A program made the position numbers and the translations under genes. The notes beneath the pieces were generated by a model that had not been told where the DNA came from, did no database searches, and saw nothing but the letters and a program-made list of their open reading frames with translations. This document shows, piece after piece, positions 43,296 to 51,428 of a DNA stretch of 64,000 bases. Source of the DNA: Neobacillus cucumis (GTDB lineage Bacteria; Bacillota; Bacilli; Bacillales; Cytobacillaceae); contig NZ_PGVE01000064.1 of the NCBI RefSeq assembly GCF_002860255.1, positions 1-64,000 on the forward strand, given 5' to 3'. Within the stretch, counting starts at the first letter, position 1. Each line of letters opens with the position of its first letter.

Positions 43296-43345
43296 AAGCG
43301 AAGCACCTAGAGCGGAAAACAACATCCAAGTTTTCCACGGCCAAA
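43296..43345 (-). repeat. partial copy of the 98-bp element
   Basis: The minus strand reads AAACTTGGATGTTG, then TTCCGCTCTAGG and TGCTTCGCTTT, aligning with the interior of the element at 22015-22112. Only one degenerate end (GGCCGTGG) is recognisable, so it looks truncated. Confidence 0.5.
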
Positions 43346-43349
43346 AAAT

Positions 43350-43378
43350 AAAGGTGTATTCCCCGGAATACACCTCAT
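43350..43378. terminator. terminator between the YugF-like gene and desR
   Basis: AGGTGTATTCC and GGAATACACCT with a two-base loop, flanked by A and T tracts. It serves desR and probably the convergent hydrolase. Confidence 0.8.
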
Positions 43379-43974
43379 TTAAACCAGCCCTTTTCCTTTG
43401 ATTGGGTAATGGCTTCTATTCTGTTTTTAACTTCTAGTTTATCTAAGATAATTGAAATATAATTTCGAACAGTCCCCGCTTTGATACTCAGTGTCTCAGC
43501 GATTTCCTTGGTATTTTTTCCATCTGCAACAAGCTCTAGCACTTCTTTTTCTCTGTCAGTCAATGGATTTTCTTCTCCATACACATCATCCATTAATTCA
43601 GGCGCATAAATTCGTCTGCCCGCCATCACATTTCGAATCGAACTTGCCAGCTCTTCACTTGGACTATCCTTTAATAAGTAGCCGCTGACTCCCGCTTTTA
43701 AAGCACGCTGAAAATAACCAGTCCGTGCAAACGTCGTTAAAATGATAACCTTGCATCCAAGTCCTTTTAGATCCTCCGCAGCTTCTAGGCCGCTTTTACC
43801 AGGCATTTCAATGTCCATAATGCATACATCTGGCTTGTAATTCTTTACAAGCTCTACAGCCTCTATCCCATTTGAAGCTTTACCAATCACTTCCATATCA
43901 TCCTCTAAATTAAGCAGGGATCCAAATGCACCCAAGAGCATTTGTTGATCTTCAGCAATAACTATTTTAATCAT
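43375..43974 (-). CDS. desR: DesR, response regulator of membrane fluidity
   Basis: 199 residues: receiver domain with phospho-acceptor Asp in PDVCIMDIEMPGKSG and a C-terminal LuxR-type helix-turn-helix (PLTDREKEVLELVADGKNT). Very close by eye to B. subtilis DesR through both domains, including the ending SKEKGWFK. DesR-P activates the des desaturase gene when the membrane stiffens in the cold. Overlaps desK by four bases. The des gene is not in the window. Confidence 0.92.
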   Translation of the reverse strand: MIKIVIAEDQQMLLGAFGSLLNLEDDMEVIGKASNGIEAVELVKNYKPDVCIMDIEMPGKSGLEAAEDLKGLGCKVIILTTFARTGYFQRALKAGVSGYLLKDSPSEELASSIRNVMAGRRIYAPELMDDVYGEENPLTDREKEVLELVADGKNTKEIAETLSIKAGTVRNYISIILDKLEVKNRIEAITQSKEKGWFK

Positions 43975-45107
43975 TTGTGATCCTCCTTATCGATTGGCTT
44001 TACATCATTAGGCACAGTGATGATTAAAGTGGTTCCGTCCTCCGTTAAAACCTCTAAACTGCCATTAATAAATTCTAGCCGTTCCTTCATGCCAATTAAA
44101 CCATGCCCCGCGCACAGCTTATCCGCATCGCCCTTAAATACACCATCATCGTGTATGGTTAAGACCGTTTCCTTCCACAATTGTGAAATACCAATAGAGC
44201 AAGTTTTTGCCTCACTATGCTTTACCACATTGTTTACGGCTTCTTTTAAACACATACTCAAGATATTTTCGGTTAACAACGAAACATTCTGCAGTGCAAA
44301 CTCACCTTTAGATTCAAAATTAATTTGGGCTGCTTTAATCATTTGTTTAACTCGGAAGATCTCATCTTTTAGACGAATGCCACGCATGGAAGAAACCATT
44401 TTTCTTACTTCACTTAAGGCAGTTCGTGCAGTTTGCTGTACATCTTTTAATTCATCCCGTGCCTGTTCAGGATCCTTTAGAATTAATTTTCGGGCCAAAT
44501 CAGTTTTTAATCCGATGAGTGAAAGCTTTTGTCCAAGTGTGTCATGAAGGTCACGGGCAATTCGATTTCGCTCTTCAAATTTAACAAGTTCCGAAATTCG
44601 TTTATTTGCATCCTCAAGCTTCTCTTCAAGCTGTCCGCGCTCTTTCCGATTATGAATACTGAACGGGAGAAGAATGACACTAATCCAAATAATGATAACA
44701 AAGGGCAGCTGTTGAAGAAACAACTTTTCTTGCATGACAATATTATAGTTAATTGATGCAGACGTACTAATTAAATGTATAAAATATAAAGTTAAAAAAG
44801 CAATCCGATCCTTAATATTTCCGATAAAATAAGCAAGGAAAAAGGCAAAATAAACATAGCTGTAGAGACTGGATGCTGTAATGGATATTCCAATTAAAAT
44901 CAGCGTCCATAGGTAAACGGGCCAGCCCTTAGAAATAAATGCAATTCGATAGAGAATAAAGAACACCAAAGTCAGTAATATTCCTAGAACAATCCCAAGC
45001 GTAGAGGAGGACTGTAATATAAAATAAAAAGGCAGGATACAAAGAATGGTCCAAATATATGGTGCAATGCCATTATTTTTTTGAAACGTCAAATACTTTT
45101 TGATCAT
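43971..45107 (-). CDS. desK: DesK, membrane thermosensor histidine kinase
   Basis: About 378 residues. The N-terminus MIKKYLTFQKNNGIAPYIW matches B. subtilis DesK, so I start at ATG 45107 although the frame is open to 45185. Five hydrophobic segments between about 18 and 155 form the sensor. A linker (RKERGQLEEKLEDANKRI) leads to the HisKA_3 motif EERNRIARDLHDTLGQKLSL, and the ATPase has NNVVKHSEAKTC and HGLIGMKERLE. It phosphorylates DesR in a thickened membrane. Upstream of desR with a four-base overlap. Confidence 0.92.
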   Translation of the reverse strand: MIKKYLTFQKNNGIAPYIWTILCILPFYFILQSSSTLGIVLGILLTLVFFILYRIAFISKGWPVYLWTLILIGISITASSLYSYVYFAFFLAYFIGNIKDRIAFLTLYFIHLISTSASINYNIVMQEKLFLQQLPFVIIIWISVILLPFSIHNRKERGQLEEKLEDANKRISELVKFEERNRIARDLHDTLGQKLSLIGLKTDLARKLILKDPEQARDELKDVQQTARTALSEVRKMVSSMRGIRLKDEIFRVKQMIKAAQINFESKGEFALQNVSLLTENILSMCLKEAVNNVVKHSEAKTCSIGISQLWKETVLTIHDDGVFKGDADKLCAGHGLIGMKERLEFINGSLEVLTEDGTTLIITVPNDVKPIDKEDHK

Positions 45108-45362
45108 AAAGAGTACCTCATTAATAAAAACTTCATACCGAAAAAAATTTTTTCCTCTTAATATTTCATTGTAGCTGATATCCATCTATCTTAAAACAAA
45201 ATTCTACCAGCCTTACTGAATTTCTTTTATATATGTAAATTACATATATCCGTAATAATTAAATCCCTCTCCCTATATAATTAACTAATCAGAATTTTAC
45301 AAATGTTTACACCTTACAAATCTTGGCAACATATGTTTATAAAAACATTAGGAGGAATGAAA

Positions 45363-46142
45363 TTGGGAGAATTTTTTAGTGGCAGCTCATGTATTCCTTA
45401 TTTACGATTTGGTGAGGGTGAACCATTAGTTTTTATTCATGGTCTTGGAGAAGTAAAAGAAGGCTGGTCAAACCAGTTTGAATTTGCTGATCAATATGAG
45501 TTAATAATACCAGATTTACGCGGCCATGGTGAATATCAAAATCCAGGAGAAATCTCCATAAAACACTTTGCTGAGGATGTCATTCATCTGTTAAAAGGCT
45601 TAAAGATTGAAAGCGCGCACATTTGCGGTTTGTCAATGGGAGGTATGGTAGCACAAGAGATTTATCGACAAGCCCCTGAAATGTGCCGTTCATTAATGCT
45701 TGTTAGTACTTTTCATTATGCTCCGGAAACATTAGGAAAACTATTTTTAAAATATCGAAAAGCTCATTCAGAAAAAAAATCACCTGATGTACTAAGAGAA
45801 ACCGCTGCAAAGATTTGCCTTTATTCATGGAACAAAGATAATCTTGAAAAATTTTATCAGTTCTACCGTCCGAACCGAGAGTACCATTTTAAGGCGATGG
45901 AAGCGTGCCTGGAAGTAAATAATTTAACCTTGCTTCCAAAGATTAAGATTCCTACTTTAATCATTGGAGGACAATATGATTCGGTGACCCCTGTCTGGGT
46001 CCAGCTGCTCATGCACAAACAAATTCCTCACTCTGAATTTGTCATTTTTAGAAATACAGGACATATTGCCAAACTCGAAGCAAAGGATAGTTTTAATAAA
46101 GTACTGCGCAGCTTTTTAATTAAGCATAAAACAGCAAGTTGA
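45363..46142 (+). CDS. alpha/beta hydrolase in PHA locus 2 (paralogue of the locus 1 hydrolase)
   Basis: 259 residues. Same landmarks as the locus 1 copy: VFIHGLGEVKEGW, elbow GLSMGG, Asp in GGQYDSVTP, His in NTGHIAKLEAKD. The two align end to end without gaps in most parts. TTG start at 45363, seven bases after GGAGG; the ATG two codons earlier is too close to that site. Convergent with phaC2, just as the other copy is convergent with phaC1. A PHA depolymerase or hydroxyacyl thioesterase role is inferred from this repeated linkage only. Confidence 0.75.
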   Translation: MGEFFSGSSCIPYLRFGEGEPLVFIHGLGEVKEGWSNQFEFADQYELIIPDLRGHGEYQNPGEISIKHFAEDVIHLLKGLKIESAHICGLSMGGMVAQEIYRQAPEMCRSLMLVSTFHYAPETLGKLFLKYRKAHSEKKSPDVLRETAAKICLYSWNKDNLEKFYQFYRPNREYHFKAMEACLEVNNLTLLPKIKIPTLIIGGQYDSVTPVWVQLLMHKQIPHSEFVIFRNTGHIAKLEAKDSFNKVLRSFLIKHKTAS

Positions 46143-46168
46143 GGAAGGAGGGATGAACTTCCTCCTCC
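46141..46168. terminator. weak hairpin between the hydrolase and phaC2
   Basis: GAGGAAG and CTTCCTC arms. No T-run on either strand, so termination here is doubtful. Confidence 0.35.
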
Positions 46169-46219
46169 ACTTGCCTATACATATTATATATTTACTTGTA
46201 CTTCATATTATGACTCATT

Positions 46220-47287
46220 TTAGAGCGGATTGGAACGACTAGCAGCCCATTGGTCGACGATTTTTGCAAACAGCCCTGTTAAAGCCAAGCTCACATGACC
46301 GGCTTCAACCGTGATATACGTTTTATCCTTACTTGAGGCTAAATCCATGATCGGTTTACTTTGGTCTTCGAGAATTAAATTATCCCGTGAACCGGAAACA
46401 ACAAACAGATTGGCCTTTATATTTTTCAGGTCAACCTTTTTATTGCCGACCATCATTTCTCCTTTTACAAGCTTGTTCTCTTTAAAGAGATCATTGGCTA
46501 ATTGTCGATACGCCTCACCGGCAAACGGCACCTGATCAAGTGTCCATTTATTCATCCGGCGCCATTTATCAACATACTTAGAATCGTGTGCACGGTGTAA
46601 AAGATTAGTATAATTGGTAAAATAGATGGGTGCACCGATTGCCCGGAACATACCCTCGACTAATTTAGGTGGAATAATTCCGTACGTATCAATAAAGCGG
46701 TCGATATTAATATCTCCTTCTCTAAAACCTTCTGCCCACTTATCAGGTCCAATAAATGGCTGAAAATCGATTGGAACGGTGGCGACAATTAAATTTCTGA
46801 TCGGCTCTTCCGCTATCGACGCATAGATGGAAGCAATCGTCCCTCCTAAGCAATATCCAATGACAGTGATTTCCTTGGCCCCCGAATGGCGTATCGCCCG
46901 CTTTACAGCCGTCCGTAAATATTTCTCAATATACGTGTCCATTCCAATCTTCTTATCCTCATAACCAGGTGAACCCCAATCCAACAAATATACTTCATAC
47001 CCCATGTTAGTAAGTCCCTCAATGACACTGGCCTTAGGGGCAATATCTAAAATATATGGTTTATTAAATAAGGAATAGACAAAAAATAATGGGATTTCGT
47101 ATTTCTTCTTTTTCGCTGGATAATGCCATAAAACGGATTTATTCTTCCTCCAAATTTCATTTCTAGGAGTATGACCAATTTCCGGTTCTGGTTCACTTAG
47201 AACCTTAAACATATTCGCCCAGCGCTTCATTTCTTTGTCATAATCCAAGGTAGGAATAAAACCTTTTAACGCTGAATCCTCTGCCAA
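46220..47287 (-). CDS. phaC: PhaC, class IV polyhydroxyalkanoate synthase (copy 2)
   Basis: 355 residues. Catalytic Cys 146 in IGYCLGGT, Asp 302 in SGSRDNLIL, His 331 in EAGHVSLALTG. All three residues are intact, so it should be active. It shares long identical blocks with copy 1 (KKKYEIPLFFVYSLFNKPYI, LDWGSPGYED, RHSGAKEI) but differs in the middle third. TTG start at 47287 with GGGGGAG upstream. Last gene of a six-gene run (ligase, reductase, Y, X, phaR, phaC). Confidence 0.92.
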   Translation of the reverse strand: MAEDSALKGFIPTLDYDKEMKRWANMFKVLSEPEPEIGHTPRNEIWRKNKSVLWHYPAKKKKYEIPLFFVYSLFNKPYILDIAPKASVIEGLTNMGYEVYLLDWGSPGYEDKKIGMDTYIEKYLRTAVKRAIRHSGAKEITVIGYCLGGTIASIYASIAEEPIRNLIVATVPIDFQPFIGPDKWAEGFREGDINIDRFIDTYGIIPPKLVEGMFRAIGAPIYFTNYTNLLHRAHDSKYVDKWRRMNKWTLDQVPFAGEAYRQLANDLFKENKLVKGEMMVGNKKVDLKNIKANLFVVSGSRDNLILEDQSKPIMDLASSKDKTYITVEAGHVSLALTGLFAKIVDQWAASRSNPL

Positions 47288-47309
47288 TGGGATGTTCTCC
47301 CCCTTCTAT

Positions 47310-47876
47310 TTAATTTCCTGAAGCAGAACCAGATAACACAGGCTCTACAGCCTTTTCTTCTTTAATTAAGTCTTTAATAGTCTCAAATTCTTGTTTAAAA
47401 TCATTGAGCTTTAGTAATTCAAATTTCAATTCCTGTAGTTCCGCCTGCAAACTCCTAGTTTCGGCAAGTTCCTTTTTGGTTTTCACTAACTCTGTTTTTA
47501 ATTGCTTGGTTAGTTTGATAATTTCCTTGGATACTTCGACAACACTTTCTATCTCTTTATTTTGGGACTTTACAGAATCCTGCAAATCCCAAATTTGTTC
47601 CTCTAGGGCTTCCATTTTCTCTTCCGTTTGAAGGGTTAGGTTCGCCACATTTGTTATATCAGTTTTTGTTGGCAAATTAAGAACACTTGCCAATGCTTCC
47701 TGATTCTTTTTAAAAGATTCAAGGTAACGTGAATGCAGATCTGTCCCTCTATGTGACATTTTTACATAGTCTTTATTATTGGATAATAGAAAGATAAAAT
47801 CATTGATTTGCTTTTCCCACAATAAACTTAATTTATGAAGGGATTCATATGGATCGTAATTTTTTTTATCAGACAT
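47310..47876 (-). CDS. phaR: PhaR-like PHA synthase subunit (copy 2)
   Basis: 188 residues, helical, with a long coiled coil from about 75 to 170. The PhaR/PhaE-type motif is LPTKTDITNVANLTLQTEEK followed by LEEQIWDLQDSV, closely matching copy 1. The N-terminus (YDPYESLHKLSLLWEKQI) is also conserved. Placed 22 bp upstream of phaC2. It is the probable obligate partner of PhaC2. Confidence 0.82.
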   Translation of the reverse strand: MSDKKNYDPYESLHKLSLLWEKQINDFIFLLSNNKDYVKMSHRGTDLHSRYLESFKKNQEALASVLNLPTKTDITNVANLTLQTEEKMEALEEQIWDLQDSVKSQNKEIESVVEVSKEIIKLTKQLKTELVKTKKELAETRSLQAELQELKFELLKLNDFKQEFETIKDLIKEEKAVEPVLSGSASGN

Positions 47877-47909
47877 CTGCCAACACCTCTTATGATTTTG
47901 TTCATCCTA

Positions 47910-48506
47910 TTACTTTTTCAAATATTTTTGAAAAGGTAATATCGCTGATTTAACCTGTCTTGTAAAAACATCAACAAATAATTTTTGGTTTTCATAAAGA
48001 ACATTCGTTGTTTTCTTTACACTCTCGAGATACTTTTCACGTCCCTTTTTCCTCATTGAAATATACTGTTCAACAGCTTCTAATAACTTATCAAGTGCCT
48101 GAAGCTGCCCAGTAGTTAATTTTTGAAAAGGTGTAATAAGTAATTGAGCGGATTTATTTTGAATATCTTCCACTACCTGATTGATTTCCTCATACGACTT
48201 TACAGGGAAAAAATACTGCAGCGATGTAGTGGACATAAGAAGTTCCTCACGCGTTGCCTGTTCCCATTCTTTTAACTCTAATCCAAATTGGGCCGCAACC
48301 GTAATCACATTTTCTTGGTTTTGCTTTGCTTTCTCGACATAATTTCTTACAGCCTCTAAGAAACGCTCATCTTGTTTGTTAAAACGCTCCGCCCATGCAT
48401 CTAATTCGTCAAAACCAATCTTCCATAAAAGGTCAAGGCTTGAAAGCTCCTTTTCTAATTCCTCTACCTCTTGAATTTCTAAAACTTTTCCACTATTTTC
48501 TACCAT
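47910..48506 (-). CDS. unrecognised helical PHA-locus protein 'X' (copy 2)
   Basis: 198 residues from ATG 48506 (AAGGAGG upstream). Paralogue of the protein at 27423-28100: LSSLDLLWKIGFDELDAWAE, MSTTSLQYFFPVKSYEEIN and YISMRKKGREKYLESVKK all align. The acidic N-terminal tail of copy 1 is shorter here. Overlaps the preceding gene by 14 bases, and lies 33 bp before phaR2. No family name known to me; phasin-like or synthase accessory protein by context. Confidence 0.7.
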   Translation of the reverse strand: MVENSGKVLEIQEVEELEKELSSLDLLWKIGFDELDAWAERFNKQDERFLEAVRNYVEKAKQNQENVITVAAQFGLELKEWEQATREELLMSTTSLQYFFPVKSYEEINQVVEDIQNKSAQLLITPFQKLTTGQLQALDKLLEAVEQYISMRKKGREKYLESVKKTTNVLYENQKLFVDVFTRQVKSAILPFQKYLKK

Positions 48507-48969
48507 TGTCCTCTTCCTCCTTAGTAAAATCCATTTCAAATAATTGCTTTAATTCTTGAAGATCTTTCTCTAATGTTTGAATGTTACTGCTTAGTTTAGC
48601 TTGTGTCTCGCTCTTTAAGAAGTCGGACCATTCCTCCAATAATTCCCGAACCATTCTCAGTTTTCTTTGATTGGTCTTTTGCAGGTTGATCGTCTGGTAA
48701 ATAGATTCATCCAAAGAATCTATCTCTTCCTCAATCTCTACGATTCTATTGGAAAGGGCTGCAAATTCATCCTTTGTGGGAAGGTTCATACGATTTAACC
48801 ATCTAGTCGTTAATCGCTTAGATATCCTTAATTCTCTAAGATGTGAATCCATAGCCTTTCCAACAGCCGCTGTAAAGGCCCGGGAATTGGTACTAGCATG
48901 AATTCTCTTATTTATTTCTGCCTCGATTTGTTTATAAAATTGAATGGTGTCTTGTTGTTTAGAATTCAT
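48493..48969 (-). CDS. helical PHA-locus protein 'Y', PhaE/PhaR-motif-like
   Basis: 158 residues, helical. It contains NLPTKDEFAALSNRIVEIEE then IDSLDESIYQ, which resembles the PTK-x-D/E segment of PhaR and PhaE. The N-terminal half (YKQIEAEINKRIHAST) and basic RELRISKRLTTRWLNRM are not seen in the two PhaR copies. So locus 2 carries two PhaR/E-motif proteins, whereas locus 1 has one. Overlaps gene X by 14 bases. A second synthase subunit or a granule scaffold are reasonable ideas. Confidence 0.65.
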   Translation of the reverse strand: MNSKQQDTIQFYKQIEAEINKRIHASTNSRAFTAAVGKAMDSHLRELRISKRLTTRWLNRMNLPTKDEFAALSNRIVEIEEEIDSLDESIYQTINLQKTNQRKLRMVRELLEEWSDFLKSETQAKLSSNIQTLEKDLQELKQLFEMDFTKEEEDNGRK

Positions 48970-49000
48970 GTTTAACCTCTTAAATTATTGCCTGCTAAAA

Positions 49001-49780
49001 TTACTGGACGGTGGCTGTGGTTCCCCCATCAACAACCAAAATGTGTCCGTACACATAGTTAGAAGCATCTGATGCTAAAAACAATGCCGGCCCCTTCATA
49101 TCGTCATTTGAACCAAAACGGCCTGCAGGTGTCCGCTCGAGTATTTTTTCGCCTGAATAATCAAGAATTGCCTTGGCCATCTTCGTTGGAAAGAATCCCG
49201 GAGCAATCGCATTGACATGGACATTGTACGGCGCTAACTTTACGGCTAAATCCTTAGTTAAGGTAATAACTGCTCCCTTACTTGCAGAGTAGCCAATTGC
49301 ATCCATAACCAATGGATCTTGGCCGCCAAGACCTGCAATAGATGCAATATTTATAATTTTACCGGACCTTTGGTTGACCATGATTTTTCCCACAGCTTGG
49401 GAGAATAAGAAAACAGCCTTAAGGTTAATATCCATTACCTTATCCCACTTATCAGCCGGCATTTCTAATGCCGGCGCTCCCCAGCTTGTACCGCTATTGT
49501 TTACTAAAATATCAATCCTGCCAAATTCCTTTAAGGTTTCATCTACCACATGCTCGATATCCTCCGGATTAGATACGTCACATTTAAAGGCAAGTGCGCG
49601 AACCCCTTTTTCTTGAAGGGTTTCAACAATTTTCTTACAAGCATCTAAATTCCTGGAACAAATAACAATATTCGCTCCTGCTTCTGCATAAGCTGCCGCA
49701 ATCTGTTGGCCAAGACCTCTGCCCCCGCCGGTTACAATTGCCGTTTTTCCTTTTAGACTAAAAAGCTCTTGAATATTCAT
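49001..49780 (-). CDS. SDR-family oxidoreductase (candidate 3-oxoacyl-CoA reductase)
   Basis: 259-residue classical short-chain dehydrogenase. Cofactor motif TGGGRGLGQQIA, NNSG in LVNNSGTSWGAPA, catalytic Ser in IINIASIAGLGG, and Tyr/Lys in IGYSASKGAV. VICSRNLDAC after beta-2 (Arg, no Asp) favours NADPH. Its place between an acyl-CoA ligase and PHA synthase genes suggests it makes 3-hydroxyacyl-CoA for PhaC, like PhaB. By sequence alone it could equally be a gluconate-5-dehydrogenase-like enzyme. Confidence 0.8.
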   Translation of the reverse strand: MNIQELFSLKGKTAIVTGGGRGLGQQIAAAYAEAGANIVICSRNLDACKKIVETLQEKGVRALAFKCDVSNPEDIEHVVDETLKEFGRIDILVNNSGTSWGAPALEMPADKWDKVMDINLKAVFLFSQAVGKIMVNQRSGKIINIASIAGLGGQDPLVMDAIGYSASKGAVITLTKDLAVKLAPYNVHVNAIAPGFFPTKMAKAILDYSGEKILERTPAGRFGSNDDMKGPALFLASDASNYVYGHILVVDGGTTATVQ

Positions 49781-49793
49781 GAAATCTCTCTCC

Positions 49794-51428
49794 CTAGTAA
49801 GCTTTTACTTTTAATAATTCTTGATCTCGTAAAACTCTTCTTAGTAATTTTCCAACTGAAGATTTCGGCAATTCAGAGCGGATTTCAACTTCCTTTGGTG
49901 CTTTATAGGGGGCAAGATTTTCCCTGCCAAATAGTATAATTTCCTCCTCGGTGGCAGAAAATCCTCCTTTTAGCTTTATAAATGCTTTTACTGTTTCCCC
50001 CCGGTATGAATCCGGCACTCCTATCACAAGCGCCTCTTCAACCGCTTCGTGCTGATAGAGGACGTCTTCAATCTCACTTGGATATACATTGTAACCGCTC
50101 GCAATAATCATATCCTTTTTACGGTCAACAATATAAAAATAGCCCTCCTCATCCATCTTGGCGATGTCTCCTGTAAACAACCATCCATCTTTAATTGTTT
50201 CCTTTGTATCCTCTGGACGATTCCAATAACCTTTCATCACCTGAGGTCCTTTGATGACTAATTCACCTTCAACACCTATAGGTGCATCAATATATCCCCC
50301 ATCCTTTTGAAGGACTATTTTAGCAATGGTACTTTGTACAGGGATTCCAACACTGCCATATTTTCTAGGGACAAACGGCGGACTGAAAATAGCCGTTGGG
50401 GCGGATTCAGAAAGACCATATCCATCTAGCAGTTTAACCCCTGTCCTCTTCTCAAATAATTTGGCTGACTCCACTGGAAGCGGGGCCCCGCCGCAGCTAA
50501 CGTAATATAATTGATCAAAACCGCAATCTTCCAATCCCGGCTGGCTGTTTAATGCAAAATACATGGTGGGAACACCAGACATTTGGAAAGGTTTTTCACG
50601 TTTAACGGTTTCCATGACTTCCTTTGGGTCAAAGCGCGGCAAAATTATCTGATTCGCGCCCTCTCGAATACCGCAAAGAGCTGTACTTGATAGTCCATAA
50701 ACATGGAACATAGGCAGTACAGTAATCATTTTAAAATCCTCTGGTTTCTCACAGGTCTTATAAGCAAAATCACATACCTGATTAAAATTAGCTAGTAAAT
50801 TAAGATGTGTTAGCATCACTCCCTTTGATGGGCCAGTGGTTCCGCCCGTATACTGAAGCAATGCAACATCATCTTCACGATCAATATGTACTTCAGGAAT
50901 AATTATATTCTCATGGAGGAATTCGTCGAAGTATTGGTCTCCTTCTGCAAGAGCTGCTCTGTCGCCGCCTAGGCTGACCACAATGATTTTTTTCAAAGAT
51001 GTTTTTGGTTGGACTTTTTTAACTTTATTGTATAGAGCATCTAGAACAACGATATATTGTGAGCCTGAATCAGTTAAAACATGTTCGATTTCTCTTTCTA
51101 CGTACATAGGATTTACCTGAACAGCAATACCACCCAGGCGAAAAATCCCAAACAAGCTAAAAATATAGTGTGGGGAATTAGGAAGCATAATGGCGAAGCG
51201 GTCACCTTTTTGGAAACCGTCTTTATAAAGACCGGCGGCAAATTGGTCCGTAACTGCCAAGGTATCTTTAAAACTCCAAACCCTTCCATAAAATGTGAAA
51301 GCTGGTTTATCATTATACAGGTTAACTGCTCCTTGTAAAAAATCATAAAGGGAACGGTGTTTAATGGACACATGTTCATCAATTCTTGGATCATAAATTT
51401 TCAACCACGGCTTTTGCAGATAAACCAT
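49794..51428 (-). CDS. long-chain fatty-acid--CoA ligase (AMP-forming)
   Basis: 544 residues. The AMP-binding P-loop is LLQYTGGTTGPSKGVMLTH, followed by YGLSESAPTAIF, GWLFTGDIAKMDEEGYFYI, the hinge DRKKDMIIASGYNVYPSEIE and catalytic Lys near the end in PKSSVGKLLRR. It activates carboxylic acids to acyl-CoA. ATG with AGGAGGT upstream. As the first gene of the locus 2 run it could supply acyl-CoA for PHA, implying a fatty-acid-fed pathway rather than only acetyl-CoA condensation. Confidence 0.88.
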   Translation of the reverse strand: MVYLQKPWLKIYDPRIDEHVSIKHRSLYDFLQGAVNLYNDKPAFTFYGRVWSFKDTLAVTDQFAAGLYKDGFQKGDRFAIMLPNSPHYIFSLFGIFRLGGIAVQVNPMYVEREIEHVLTDSGSQYIVVLDALYNKVKKVQPKTSLKKIIVVSLGGDRAALAEGDQYFDEFLHENIIIPEVHIDREDDVALLQYTGGTTGPSKGVMLTHLNLLANFNQVCDFAYKTCEKPEDFKMITVLPMFHVYGLSSTALCGIREGANQIILPRFDPKEVMETVKREKPFQMSGVPTMYFALNSQPGLEDCGFDQLYYVSCGGAPLPVESAKLFEKRTGVKLLDGYGLSESAPTAIFSPPFVPRKYGSVGIPVQSTIAKIVLQKDGGYIDAPIGVEGELVIKGPQVMKGYWNRPEDTKETIKDGWLFTGDIAKMDEEGYFYIVDRKKDMIIASGYNVYPSEIEDVLYQHEAVEEALVIGVPDSYRGETVKAFIKLKGGFSATEEEIILFGRENLAPYKAPKEVEIRSELPKSSVGKLLRRVLRDQELLKVKAY

